From NCBI GenBank assembly GCA_003555075.1, contig PWHW01000008.1:1-43304 (forward strand): a stretch of 43,304 nucleotides of DNA. Direction: 5' to 3'. Origin of the DNA: Candidatus Nealsoniibacteriota bacterium. Lineage in GTDB: Bacteria; Patescibacteriota; Minisyncoccia; Minisyncoccales; PWPS01. Under the pieces are notes generated by a model. The model made no database searches. It saw only the letters and a list, made by a program, of their open reading frames with translations, and was not told the origin of the DNA. Each line of letters begins with the position of its first letter. Positions within the stretch are counted from its first letter, which is position 1. Of this stretch, positions 19,001 through 27,598 are shown piece after piece. Both the position numbers and the translations under genes were made by a program.

Positions 19001-19220
19001 GATGGAAGTTTGGGCGCTTGAAGGTTATGGGGCGGCACATATCCTTCAAGAGATGCTTACTATCAAATCTGATGATGTTCCGGGTAGAGCGGCAGCTTAT
19101 GAAGCTATCTTGAAAGATGAACCTATTCAAACTCCTAATATTCCTGCCTCGTTCGAGCTTTTGGTTTCCGAAATAAAAGCGATAGGAATCAGCGTGGAAG
19201 TGAAAAGGAAGAGCAAATAG
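16026..19220 (+). CDS. rpoB: DNA-directed RNA polymerase subunit beta
   Basis: The catalytic beta subunit, 1064 residues, is shorter than E. coli RpoB (about 1340) and lacks its large lineage-specific insertions. Recognisable segments include the N-terminal [23 protein letters not shown], the protrusion/lobe region with [19 protein letters not shown], the [22 protein letters not shown] region near the rifampicin pocket, the [12 protein letters not shown] motif at about 837-848, and a C-terminal [22 protein letters not shown]. No Shine-Dalgarno sequence precedes the ATG. Confidence 0.98.
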   Translation: [1064 protein letters not shown]

Positions 19221-19359
19221 ATCAAACTTTATATGGGAATTATAAATCACAATCAATTACGATAATCAAAGAACAAGGGTTGTAAGCATCCAAAACCCTT
19301 TATGGCGAAATCAAAATTGTTGGTGATCGCCCGTTTGCAACTTGTAATTTTTATAAACT
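19221..19359 (+). other. rpoB-rpoC spacer with hairpin and repeat-like arms
   Basis: The 139-bp spacer is unusually long for rpoB-rpoC. It contains a hairpin, AAGGGTT (19275-19281) with AACCCTT (19294-19300). It also holds AATTATAAATCACAAT (19238-19253), which matches 14 of 16 bases of the left arm of the groES-groEL inverted repeat. CTTGTAATTTTTATAA (19341-19356), just before the rpoC ATG, resembles that repeat's right arm. A weak promoter-like pair, TTGGTG-17-TGTAAT, is also present. Confidence 0.4.
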
Positions 19360-22300
19360 ATGCGTGTAGAAGATATTATCGCAATAAGAATAAAATTGGC
19401 TTCTCCGGAAGATGTCCTGGAATGGTCCTACGGAGAGGTTGTGGAAGCAGAGACCATTAACTATCGTAACCAAAAGCCGGAAAAGGATGGTCTTTTTTGC
19501 GAGAAGATATTCGGTCCGGAAAAGGATTATAAGTGTTATTGCGGAAAGTACCGCAAAGTCAGGTTCAAGGGAGTGGTTTGTGATCGTTGTGGAGTGGAGG
19601 TTACCAAAGCTTCTGTAAGAAGGGAAAGAATGGGGCATATAAATTTGGCTTGCCCTGTTTCTCATATCTGGTTCTTAAGGGGTATTCCTTCCCGTATGGG
19701 GCTTATATTGGATATTCCCATGAAAAAAATAGAAGAGGTCGTGTATTTTACTGCTTATATCATCACTTCGGTGGATGAAGAAAGAAAGAAAGAGCTCTTG
19801 AAAGAAGTTGACAAGGAATACAAAAAGAAAGTTAAAGAGAAGAAGAAAGAATTAAAAGGGGAGGCTTTGGAGGAGGAACTTCAAAAGCTTACCGAGCAAC
19901 GAGAAAAGGCAAGAGAGGAACTGAAATCCATAAAACCTATGGAGATTCATTCGGAGATTGATTATCATCGCCTTTCTGTGAAGTATGGAGAGGTCTTCGA
20001 AGCCGGTACTGGAGCGGAAACCTTGAGAAAGGTATTCGAGGATCTCGATCTTAACGAGGAAATAGAAAGGCTTAAAAAGGAGAAGGATAGGACTGCATCT
20101 GCGGGAAAAAGAAAGAAAATACTGCAAAGATTACGGCTTTTTAGAAGGATGAAGAGGGCCGGCATAAGGCCGGAGTGGATGTTTGTTGATATTCTTCCCG
20201 TGCTTCCTCCGGACCTGAGGCCCATAATCCAGCTTGATGGGGGGAGATATGCTTCTTCCGATCTAAATGATCTCTACAGAAGGGTTATAAACAGGAATAA
20301 TAGATTGAAATATCTTTTGGAAATAAATGCTCCCGAAGTTATTGTAAGGAACGAAAAAAGAATGCTTCAGGAGGCCGTTGACGCTTTACTTGATAATCAG
20401 ATGCGCAAAGGTGTGGTAACTCAAGCTTCTACGGGAGGAAAAAGACTCTTGAAGTCTCTGGCGGATATGCTTAAAGGTAAGCAAGGAAGGTTTAGGCAGA
20501 ATCTTCTCGGGAAGAGGGTTGATTATTCCGGACGTTCGGTGATCGTTATCGGCCCCGATCTTAACCTTAACGAATGCGGAATACCTAAACAAATGGCCTT
20601 GGAGATATTCAAACCCTTTGTCATTTCAAAGATACTGGACAAGAAACTTGCTTTTAATGTTCGTGGCGCATCTCGTCTCATCGAAGAAGGAACCGATGAT
20701 GTGTGGGCTATTCTTGAGGAAGTGGTCAAGGATAAGATGGTTCTTTTAAACAGAGCTCCGACTTTGCACAGACTTGGAATACAGGCCTTTAAACCGATCT
20801 TGATAGAGGGTCTTGCCATAAGAATTCATCCTTTTGTTTGTGAGGCCTTTAACGCTGATTTTGATGGAGATCAAATGGCGACCCATTTGCCGCTTTCCAA
20901 GGAGGCGCAAAAGGAGGCCAAAGAGAAGATGATGTCTTCCAAGAACCTTCTAAAGCCTGCTACAGGGCTTCCGATAGTTTCTCCTTCTCAAGATGTTGTT
21001 CTTGGGGCTTATTGGATAACTATTCAAAAGGAAGGTCTTAAGGGTGAAGGAAAATATTTCTCTTCTCCTTTTGAAGTAGAGCATGCCCTGGAAAGGGAGG
21101 ATGTCGATCTTCACGCGAAAATAAATGTTCGCATAAACGGAGAACTCATAGAAACCACCCCCGGAAGAGTCGTTTTTAACAGTGTTCTTCCCAAAAATAC
21201 TCCTTTTCAGAATAAGCTGATAAAGAAAAAGGATCTAAAAAGATTGGTAGGGGATATTATTCAGGAGCACAAAAAAGAGGACACTCATCTCTTGCTTGAT
21301 AAGATAAAGAATTTGGGATTTGAATATGCAACCAGATCAGGGATTTCGCTGGGAATGGATGATCTGGCGGCTCCCAAAGAAAAGAAAGAAATAATGGAAA
21401 GAGCGGACAAGGAAAGAGAGGAGGTGGATAGCTATTTTGAGCAAGGATTCTTTTCCGAGGAAGAAAAAAAGGAAAAAGTTATAGAGATATGGACAAGAGC
21501 AAAAGCCGAAGTGGAAGAAAAAGTTCCCCAGGCACTTCCCGAGGACGGAGAGGTTTTTATTATTACTGATTCGGGGTCTAGGGGTTCTTGGTCGCAACCC
21601 ATACAAATGTCCGGAATAAAAGGTCTTGTAGTGAATCCTTCCGGAGAGATTATAGAACTTCCCATTAAGAGTTCTTATAAAGAGGGGTTTGATGTGCTTG
21701 AGTATTTTATTTCTACTCATGGAGCAAGAAAGGGTACTGTGGATACAGCTTTGCGTACTGCTCAGGCGGGATACCTGACAAGAAGGCTTATAGATGTTGC
21801 TCACGAAGTAATTGTTACCGAGGATGACTGCAAGGATGAGGAAGGAGTGGTGATAACGAGAGAAGAGGCTGATGACATAGATCAGGATCTTGTATTCAAA
21901 ATAAACGGAAAGATTTCCTTGGAGGACATAAAAGTGAACAAGGAAATTGTCGTGAAAAAGGGTGAGGTTATAACCACAAAGAGAGCCAAGGAAATAGAGG
22001 ATTCCGAAGTATCTTCTGTTCATGTGAGATCTGTTCTTGGTTGCAAGACTATCGGTGGAGTTTGTGCCAAGTGTTATGGATGGGATATGGGGTTGAATGA
22101 GGAGGTTCAGAAAGGTGACGCAGTGGGAATCGTTGCTGCTCAAGCCATCGGAGAGCCGGGAACTCAGCTTACCATGAGGACCTTCCATACGGGGGGAGTG
22201 GCCGGAGGAGCGGATATTACAATGGGTCTTCCTCGTGTACAGGAAATATTTGAGCGTAGAGTGCCCAAAGGAAGAGCGGAAGTTTCGGATGTAAAAGGAA

Positions 22301-22917
22301 AGATTGCGGAGATTACTCCTGAGAGGATTGTAAAGATACGTCCCAAGGGAGAAAAGAAGACCATAGACTACAGGATCGAGGCAAAAAAGACCATTTATGT
22401 CAAAGAGGGAGAAGAGGTGGAAGAAGGCACTCCTCTTTGCGAGGGAAATCTTGATATCAATAAGTATTTCAAGCTTAGAGGTAAAAAAGAGGTGCAAAAG
22501 TATATCCTCAAGGAGCTTCAAAAAGTTTATGTTTCTCAGGGCGTAGATATACACGATAAGCACTTGGAGGTGATAATAAGGCAAATGTTCTCACGTGTAA
22601 GTATCACTGATCCCGGTGATAGTTCGTTCGTGCCAAAAGAAATAGTGGAAAGGGAGCAATTTTTAAGAACGAAGAGGGAAATAGAGAAGAAAAAGGGTAA
22701 CCCTCCAATGGCCGAGGATGTACTCCTTGGAATCTCAAAAGTGGCTCTTACCACAGAATCGTTCCTTTCCGCGTCTTCTTTCCAGCAAACTTCCAAGGTT
22801 CTTATTGACTCTTCTCTTGAAGGAAAAGTGGACAACCTCAAAGGATTAAAAGAGAATGTGATCATCGGAAAACTCATCCCTTCTGGAACAGGATTTAGAA
22901 AGGATACGGAAAAATAG
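19360..22917 (+). CDS. rpoC: DNA-directed RNA polymerase subunit beta'
   Basis: The 1185-residue beta' subunit carries the active-site metal-binding motif NADFDGDQMA, starting at residue 498. The N-terminal zinc ribbon is CYCGKYRKVRFKGVVCDRCGVEV. The second zinc site uses the cysteine in EDDCKDEEG with CKTIGGVCAKC. The trigger loop region contains GEPGTQLTMRTFHTGG. It is close to the short bacterial form, without the large E. coli-type trigger-loop insertion. It is transcribed in the same direction as rpoB across a 139-bp spacer that may contain its own control signals. Confidence 0.98.
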   Translation: MRVEDIIAIRIKLASPEDVLEWSYGEVVEAETINYRNQKPEKDGLFCEKIFGPEKDYKCYCGKYRKVRFKGVVCDRCGVEVTKASVRRERMGHINLACPVSHIWFLRGIPSRMGLILDIPMKKIEEVVYFTAYIITSVDEERKKELLKEVDKEYKKKVKEKKKELKGEALEEELQKLTEQREKAREELKSIKPMEIHSEIDYHRLSVKYGEVFEAGTGAETLRKVFEDLDLNEEIERLKKEKDRTASAGKRKKILQRLRLFRRMKRAGIRPEWMFVDILPVLPPDLRPIIQLDGGRYASSDLNDLYRRVINRNNRLKYLLEINAPEVIVRNEKRMLQEAVDALLDNQMRKGVVTQASTGGKRLLKSLADMLKGKQGRFRQNLLGKRVDYSGRSVIVIGPDLNLNECGIPKQMALEIFKPFVISKILDKKLAFNVRGASRLIEEGTDDVWAILEEVVKDKMVLLNRAPTLHRLGIQAFKPILIEGLAIRIHPFVCEAFNADFDGDQMATHLPLSKEAQKEAKEKMMSSKNLLKPATGLPIVSPSQDVVLGAYWITIQKEGLKGEGKYFSSPFEVEHALEREDVDLHAKINVRINGELIETTPGRVVFNSVLPKNTPFQNKLIKKKDLKRLVGDIIQEHKKEDTHLLLDKIKNLGFEYATRSGISLGMDDLAAPKEKKEIMERADKEREEVDSYFEQGFFSEEEKKEKVIEIWTRAKAEVEEKVPQALPEDGEVFIITDSGSRGSWSQPIQMSGIKGLVVNPSGEIIELPIKSSYKEGFDVLEYFISTHGARKGTVDTALRTAQAGYLTRRLIDVAHEVIVTEDDCKDEEGVVITREEADDIDQDLVFKINGKISLEDIKVNKEIVVKKGEVITTKRAKEIEDSEVSSVHVRSVLGCKTIGGVCAKCYGWDMGLNEEVQKGDAVGIVAAQAIGEPGTQLTMRTFHTGGVAGGADITMGLPRVQEIFERRVPKGRAEVSDVKGKIAEITPERIVKIRPKGEKKTIDYRIEAKKTIYVKEGEEVEEGTPLCEGNLDINKYFKLRGKKEVQKYILKELQKVYVSQGVDIHDKHLEVIIRQMFSRVSITDPGDSSFVPKEIVEREQFLRTKREIEKKKGNPPMAEDVLLGISKVALTTESFLSASSFQQTSKVLIDSSLEGKVDNLKGLKENVIIGKLIPSGTGFRKDTEK

Positions 22918-22951
22918 ATAACACCCTGTGTTCTTCCTGTTCTTTTTATGT

Positions 22952-22957
22952 TAGAAT
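22952..22957 (+). promoter_or_regulatory. Possible extended -10 promoter upstream of ftsK
   Basis: TAGAAT at 22952-22957 is preceded by TGT, forming an extended -10 box, but only a poor -35 (TTCTTC, 15 bp upstream) is present. It would give a leader of roughly 70 nt to the ftsK ATG at 23036. Confidence 0.3.
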
Positions 22958-23035
22958 TGACCTACATTGTTGGGCGAGAAGATCCTAATTTCCTTGTGCT
23001 TGTCCAGATAAACTCCATTTCCACTTCATCATCTC

Positions 23036-25222
23036 ATGAGTAAGAAAAAAAGGAAAAAAGAAGGAGCACAAAACAAGAGTGGGAAGGAAAAAAAAGAAGG
23101 TGTACCTCTTATTCCCGAAAACATAAAAAGAATAATAATTGGCACGGTACTTCTTTTATTGACTCTCATTAGCGCTCTTGGCTTTTATGATCTTGCAGGA
23201 CCTGTTGGAAGATGGCTTACGGAGTCCGTTTTTGATTTTCTTTTTGGAAGGGTCGCAATACTCATTCCTGTTCTATTCTTCTTTGCTGCTCTTACTTACC
23301 TGAAAGCGAAATATGAGAATTTTGCTCTTCCTCTATTGATATCGCTTTTTTTGCTTATTAGCGGCGTTTCAGGAAGTGTAAGTAGCTTTAATAAGGTAGC
23401 TGAAACAGAGAATAACGGAGGTTGGTGGGGAGAGATGATAAGCTCTCCGCTTATCGGATTACTTGACATTTATGTTACTCAGATAATCTTTGTGGTTTCT
23501 ATTTTTGCGGGAGTAATTATACTGATCAATCTCATAAGTAAGGACTTCTCCATTACAGAGGCGTTAAAAGGAACTCTCTTTAGTGATTCGGATTTGGAGC
23601 CTTCTACTGTGAAGAAAACTTTTTTATCTCCCGAAAAGGAATCTAAGGAAGAAAAAGAAGAAAAGCCTTCGGAGAAAGAGAAAAAAGGAGAAGAGGAAAA
23701 AGAAGAGACCATTGAAACAAAGAGAAGAAAAGATAGACCTTTGCTTGTACCTCCTCTTAACTTGTTAAAAAACGGGGGTGCCCATGCTGATCCGGGGGAT
23801 ACCCGAAGGAACGCTTCCATTATCAAAAAAACATTTAGTGATTTTGACATATCGGTCACTATGGGAGAGGTCAATGTTGGTCCCGCGGTGACCCAGTACA
23901 CTCTTAAGCCCGCCGAAGGAGTTAAGCTTTCCAAGATAACTTCTCTTGCGGATGATCTGGCTCTTTCTCTTGCAATGCACCCTGTGAGAACGGAAGCCCC
24001 TATCCCTGGCAAGTCACTTGTCGGAATAGAGGTTCCCAACAGAAAAAGGGCGCAAGTTACTCTTGCAAATCTTGTGAAGAACAAGAATTTCTTTGAGACC
24101 AGCGCTCTTACTTTTGCTGTGGGAAAAGATGTTTCCGGCAACCCTGTTTTTTCCGATCTTGCCAAGATGCCACATATGCTTGTTGCCGGTTCCACGGGGA
24201 GTGGAAAAACTATCTTTTTGAACACTTTTCTTTTTAGCCTGCTCTACAAGAATTCTCCCGATGATATGCGGCTTATCTTGGTAGACCCCAAGAGAGTGGA
24301 ATTTTCCCTTTATGCCAACCTCCCGCACTTACTTACACCGGTCATTTATGATGCGGACAGAACTTCCAATGCACTCTCTTGGCTTATAGGAGAAATGGAA
24401 AGAAGGTTCAAGGTGCTTTCGGAAGTGGGATCGAGGAATATATCAAGTTACCAGGAATTATGCAAAAAAGACGATAAACTGGAAAGAATGCCGTATATTG
24501 TACTTGTAGTGGATGAGCTTGCCGATCTAATGGCTACCAAGAGCAATGAGATGGAAGCGGGGATTGTTCGTATTGCGCAAATGGCTCGAGCAGTGGGGAT
24601 CCATCTTGTTCTTGCTACTCAAAGGCCATCTGTGGAGGTTATTACGGGACTTATTAAAGCGAATATTACTGCAAGGGCGAGTTTTCGTGTGGCATCCCAA
24701 GTTGATTCCAGAACCATTCTTGATTGTGCCGGAGCGGAAAAACTCCTTGGGGCTGGAGATATGCTGTTCCTTTCTACGGAAAATTCCAAACCCAGACGTA
24801 TTCAAGCTCCTTTTCTTACCGAAGAAGAAGTCAAGAATGTCACAAGATGGCTTATAGAGAACCAAGAAAGTAGAGAAGATGATCCGTTGGCAGAGAATTT
24901 GGAGGAATCGCTTGAGAAGGGAGGGGGCAAAGAAGGAGCTATCGACCCGGAAGATGATGATGACGCACTGTACGAAGATGCCAAGCAAATAGTAATCTCT
25001 TCCGGAAAGGCTTCCGCATCTCTTCTTCAAAGAAGGCTTAGAGTAGGTTATGCCCGTGCGGCAAGACTTCTTGATATATTGGAAAGCAGGGGTGTAGTGG
25101 GGCCCGCGGAGGGAGCTAAACCCAGAGAGGTTTACGGAGAAGAAAGAAATAAACAGAATGAAGGAAAATTAATGACAGAAGAGGGGGGTGACGATAGCGA
25201 GGATGATTGGAAGAAAGTGTGA
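23036..25222 (+). CDS. ftsK: DNA translocase FtsK/SpoIIIE
   Basis: FtsK pumps chromosomal DNA through the division septum. The 728 residues comprise a basic N-terminus, four membrane segments (about 31-50, 72-90, 97-113, 145-168), a short charged linker (about 190-232), the alpha/beta motor and a C-terminal gamma winged helix (about 650-705, with LLQRRLRVGYARAARLLDILE). Walker A is GSTGSGKT at 385-392 and Walker B is IVLVVDELADLM at about 488-499. Ends of the protein are strongly charged. It is followed 63 bp later by recA. Confidence 0.96.
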   Translation: MSKKKRKKEGAQNKSGKEKKEGVPLIPENIKRIIIGTVLLLLTLISALGFYDLAGPVGRWLTESVFDFLFGRVAILIPVLFFFAALTYLKAKYENFALPLLISLFLLISGVSGSVSSFNKVAETENNGGWWGEMISSPLIGLLDIYVTQIIFVVSIFAGVIILINLISKDFSITEALKGTLFSDSDLEPSTVKKTFLSPEKESKEEKEEKPSEKEKKGEEEKEETIETKRRKDRPLLVPPLNLLKNGGAHADPGDTRRNASIIKKTFSDFDISVTMGEVNVGPAVTQYTLKPAEGVKLSKITSLADDLALSLAMHPVRTEAPIPGKSLVGIEVPNRKRAQVTLANLVKNKNFFETSALTFAVGKDVSGNPVFSDLAKMPHMLVAGSTGSGKTIFLNTFLFSLLYKNSPDDMRLILVDPKRVEFSLYANLPHLLTPVIYDADRTSNALSWLIGEMERRFKVLSEVGSRNISSYQELCKKDDKLERMPYIVLVVDELADLMATKSNEMEAGIVRIAQMARAVGIHLVLATQRPSVEVITGLIKANITARASFRVASQVDSRTILDCAGAEKLLGAGDMLFLSTENSKPRRIQAPFLTEEEVKNVTRWLIENQESREDDPLAENLEESLEKGGGKEGAIDPEDDDDALYEDAKQIVISSGKASASLLQRRLRVGYARAARLLDILESRGVVGPAEGAKPREVYGEERNKQNEGKLMTEEGGDDSEDDWKKV

Positions 25223-25285
25223 TCTGAGTTAAAATTAGTTAAGAGATTTTGCTCAAGGCTTCTCGTTTCAATAATTTTTTATCTT

Positions 25286-26329
25286 ATGGCTAAAAACAAA
25301 GGACCAAACAAGCAAACAACACCAAAAAAGAAGGATCAAAAGGAGGATTCCAAAAAAAGGCTTGAAGAGACCATTGAGGAGGTCAAACAGCAATTTGGAG
25401 AGGGTGCTCTAATGAAGCTTGATGAAATAAAGGATGTGAAGGTTGATAGTATTTCTACCGGATCTTTATCTTTGGATTCCGCTCTTGGGGTTGGGGGTGT
25501 GCCAAGAGGAAGGGTGGTAGAGATATTCGGGAGTGCCTCTACAGGAAAAACTACGCTTTCTTTGCATATATTGGCCAACGCTCAGAAAGAGGGGGCAGTG
25601 GGAGCTTTTATTGATGTGGAAAATGCTTTGGATCCCAGGTATGCAAGAAAAATAGGGGTCAATGTTGAGGAATTACTTATTTCACAACCTGACTCGGGAG
25701 AGCAGGCTTTACAAATAGTGGAAACATTGGTTCGTTCCGGAGAAGTGGATGTTATTGTCGTAGATTCTGTGGCAGCTCTTGCTCCCAAGGCGGAAATTGC
25801 CGGGGAGGTTGGAGATCCCCATGTTGGGTTGCAAGCAAGATTAATGTCCTCTGCTCTCAGGAAGCTTTCCAAGATAATTTCCGAAACCAATACCGTAGTT
25901 GTTTTCTTGAATCAAACTCGTATGAATATCGGGCAAAGGTTTGGCAATCCTCAAACGACTTCCGGAGGACTTGCATTGAAGTTCTATGCTTCGGTAAGAG
26001 TAAGTTTGGCACAAATAGCTCAAATAAAGAGTAAGGAGGAGATCATAGGAAATCGCATCAGAGCGAAAGTGGTCAAGAACAAAGTAGGTGCTCCTTTTAG
26101 GAGCGGAGAATTTGATGTTTATTATGATGAAGGAATTTCTCGAGAAGGAGAGATTATTAATCTTGGGCTTAAAGAGAAGATAGTGACCAGGACCGGTTCG
26201 TGGTATAATTACGGCAACAAGAAACTTGGGCAAGGAATGGAGCAAACAAAAACGTTCTTAAAAGAAAACCCCGATATCACAAAGGAGATCGAGGAGAAAA
26301 TAAAAGAAAGACTTGATTCTATTGCCTAA
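25286..26329 (+). CDS. recA: Recombinase RecA
   Basis: RecA polymerises on single-stranded DNA and drives strand exchange. It is full length at 347 residues with a Lys-rich N-terminal extension (about 1-24). Walker A is GSASTGKT, where most bacteria have GPESSGKT. The catalytic glutamate lies in DVENALDP, Walker B is [12 protein letters not shown], and the L2 region is [19 protein letters not shown]. The stop lies 6 bp from the convergent rpsR stop, and a probable terminator for this gene lies inside rpsR. A weak promoter-like pair, TTGCTC-17-TAATTT, lies upstream. Confidence 0.97.
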   Translation: MAKNKGPNKQTTPKKKDQKEDSKKRLEETIEEVKQQFGEGALMKLDEIKDVKVDSISTGSLSLDSALGVGGVPRGRVVEIFGSASTGKTTLSLHILANAQKEGAVGAFIDVENALDPRYARKIGVNVEELLISQPDSGEQALQIVETLVRSGEVDVIVVDSVAALAPKAEIAGEVGDPHVGLQARLMSSALRKLSKIISETNTVVVFLNQTRMNIGQRFGNPQTTSGGLALKFYASVRVSLAQIAQIKSKEEIIGNRIRAKVVKNKVGAPFRSGEFDVYYDEGISREGEIINLGLKEKIVTRTGSWYNYGNKKLGQGMEQTKTFLKENPDITKEIEEKIKERLDSIA

Positions 26330-26335
26330 ATTTAT

Positions 26336-26533
26336 TTAACTGCGAGTGTAGGGAATAAGAGCCATATAACGGGCTCTTTTTATTGCTTTTGCCAGTTTTC
26401 TTTGGTGCTTGGAGCAAGTACCTGTCTTCTTTCTGGGTTTGATCTTGTACATCTCCGATATAAATTGCAAAAGCAGATCGGTATTCTTAAAATCTATTTT
26501 TTTGATATTGTTTTGGCAAAAATAACACTGCAT
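26336..26533 (-). CDS. rpsR: Small ribosomal subunit protein bS18
   Basis: The 65-residue protein of the 30S platform contacts S6. The sequence shows the zinc-type CYFC pair followed by a third Cys in TCSKHQRK, then the S18 signature [14 protein letters not shown]. It is the last gene of the rpsF-ssb-rpsR operon, 61 bp after ssb. An A/T-rich hairpin lies 12 nt before the ATG, and there is no Shine-Dalgarno sequence. Its 3' end converges with recA. Confidence 0.97.
   Translation of the reverse strand: MQCYFCQNNIKKIDFKNTDLLLQFISEMYKIKPRKKTGTCSKHQRKLAKAIKRARYMALIPYTRS
26357..26381 (+). terminator. Intrinsic terminator of recA embedded in the rpsR coding region
   Basis: In the plus-strand transcript AAGAGCC (26357-26363) pairs with GGCTCTT (26372-26378) across an 8-nt loop and runs directly into a T-rich tract (five Ts, then ATTGCTTTT). 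The T-tract is only on the recA side, so it acts in one direction. These bases also encode residues of the S18 C-terminus on the other strand. Confidence 0.65.
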
Positions 26534-26545
26534 AAATAAAATTGG

Positions 26546-26580
26546 AATTATAAATCTCGAGCATTCGGAATTTAATAATT
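26546..26580 (-). repeat. A/T-rich hairpin just upstream of the rpsR start
   Basis: On the minus strand AATTAT (26580-26575) pairs with ATAATT (26551-26546), with further AAAT/ATTT and CGA/TCG pairs around an ATGC loop, interrupted by small bulges. The 3' arm CTCGAGATTTATAATT matches the right arm of the groES-groEL inverted repeat at 13 of 16 bases and sits at nearly the same distance from the start codon (12 against 11 nt). Confidence 0.45.
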
Positions 26581-26594
26581 TTTTGAGAGCTCCC

Positions 26595-27056
26595 TTAAAA
26601 AGGTATATCCTCTACATTTATCTCATCATCCTCATCGATCACGGGTATCTCCTTGTCCTTTCCTTGAGATTTACCACCTTCTTTTGAAGGGTTGTTCTTG
26701 TTGTTTCCGTAATTCTCCCCTTCAGAATAACGTGGTCCGAGCTGCAGTCTTTCTCCTACTATTTCTGTCCTGTATCTTTTGTTTCCGTCTTTACCTTCCC
26801 AGCTTCTGGTTTGCAACCTTCCTTCAATGAGAGCAAGAGACCCCTTTTTGAGGTAGTTTGTAGCAACATCTGCCAGGTTTCCAAATAATACTATATCATG
26901 AAACTCTGTCCTTTCCTGATTCTCTCCCGAGCTATTCTTGAAGTAACTGTTTGTGGCCATTGAAAAACTGGTAACGCTCATCCCACTGTCGGGAATGGTC
27001 CTTTTTTCCGGGTCTTGTGTTAAACGTCCTACTACAATGGCTTTGTTGAAATTCAT
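26595..27056 (-). CDS. ssb: Single-stranded DNA-binding protein
   Basis: The 153-residue SSB starts with an OB-fold ([17 protein letters not shown]..., then F.IATN-like SMATNSYF and [21 protein letters not shown]). A Gly/Asn/Lys-rich linker follows, and the acidic tail ends VEDIPF, the tip that recruits partner proteins. It lies between rpsF and rpsR, a conserved order. The gap to rpsF is 25 bp. Confidence 0.97.
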   Translation of the reverse strand: MNFNKAIVVGRLTQDPEKRTIPDSGMSVTSFSMATNSYFKNSSGENQERTEFHDIVLFGNLADVATNYLKKGSLALIEGRLQTRSWEGKDGNKRYRTEIVGERLQLGPRYSEGENYGNNKNNPSKEGGKSQGKDKEIPVIDEDDEINVEDIPF

Positions 27057-27081
27057 ATTATAAGGATTATTTTGGGAAATT

Positions 27082-27483
27082 TTATAGTATTTCGTCTATT
27101 TTTTCATCAATTTCTTTTAATTTTGCCTTTTCCGGTTTTAGCGATTTCCCTTTCTTTTGCGCGGACCGTTCTTTCTTTTCACTTGTTTTATTTATTTCTT
27201 TTTTGATCAAAAGATACCTCAAAAGATCTTTTTCCTTCTTTAGTTTCTTTGAGATCTCCTTTATGGAATCTTCTGAAGACTCGAAATCCGCGGAAGCTAA
27301 ATATCCTTCCGCATTCTTTTTTATGGGGTAGGCAAGAACCCTTTTTGAGGGACTTTGCTCTTTCCCCAAAACTCCGTTAGCTTTGCTAATGATACCTTTT
27401 ATTTTTTCGTGATATTTCTCCGCCTCTTCTGCTGTGAGAGAAGGAGCGATGAGGTAAGTTATCTCGTATGCTTTCATATCCAA
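27082..27483 (-). CDS. rpsF: Small ribosomal subunit protein bS6
   Basis: The 133-residue S6 has the ferredoxin-like core (YEITYLIAPSLTAEEAEKYHEKIK, then KRVLAYPIKKNAEGYLASADFE and LRYLLIKK) followed by a charged Lys/Glu tail of about 35 residues longer than minimal S6. It is the first gene of the rpsF-ssb-rpsR operon and has a strong promoter directly upstream. Confidence 0.95.
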   Translation of the reverse strand: MDMKAYEITYLIAPSLTAEEAEKYHEKIKGIISKANGVLGKEQSPSKRVLAYPIKKNAEGYLASADFESSEDSIKEISKKLKKEKDLLRYLLIKKEINKTSEKKERSAQKKGKSLKPEKAKLKEIDEKIDEIL

Positions 27484-27515
27484 GTACAGTCTTCAATTAT
27501 ATTACTGATGTGGGG

Positions 27516-27544
27516 ATTATAACACTGCTTCTTGAAATAATCAA
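27516..27544 (-). promoter_or_regulatory. Promoter of the rpsF-ssb-rpsR operon
   Basis: On the minus strand TTGATT (27544-27539), a 17-bp spacer and a perfect TATAAT (27521-27516) precede rpsF. The expected leader is about 26 nt. It is divergent from the mutase promoter in the same 115-bp gap. Confidence 0.8.
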
Positions 27545-27563
27545 GGACTTGACTGAAAAATAA

Positions 27564-27592
27564 TTGAAAATTATTCTTTTGCGTCATATAAT
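27564..27592 (+). promoter_or_regulatory. Promoter of the phosphohexomutase gene, positioned for a leaderless mRNA
   Basis: TTGAAA (27564-27569), a 17-bp spacer and perfect TATAAT (27587-27592) lie only 6 bp from the ATG at 27599. A transcript starting about 7 nt after the -10 box would begin at the start codon. Confidence 0.7.
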
Positions 27593-27598
27593 TACCCT

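Noticed and set aside
21337-22584. 415-codon minus-strand open frame
   Set aside because: It lies entirely antisense to conserved rpoC sequence, and its translation shows no known pattern; it reflects rpoC codon bias.
23479-24225. 248-codon minus-strand open frame
   Set aside because: Antisense to the ftsK motor region, Ser-rich and without recognisable motifs.
27549-27592. TTGACT at 27549 as the -35 box of the mutase gene
   Set aside because: The gap to TATAAT is 32 bp; the TTGAAA at 27564 with a 17-bp gap fits instead.
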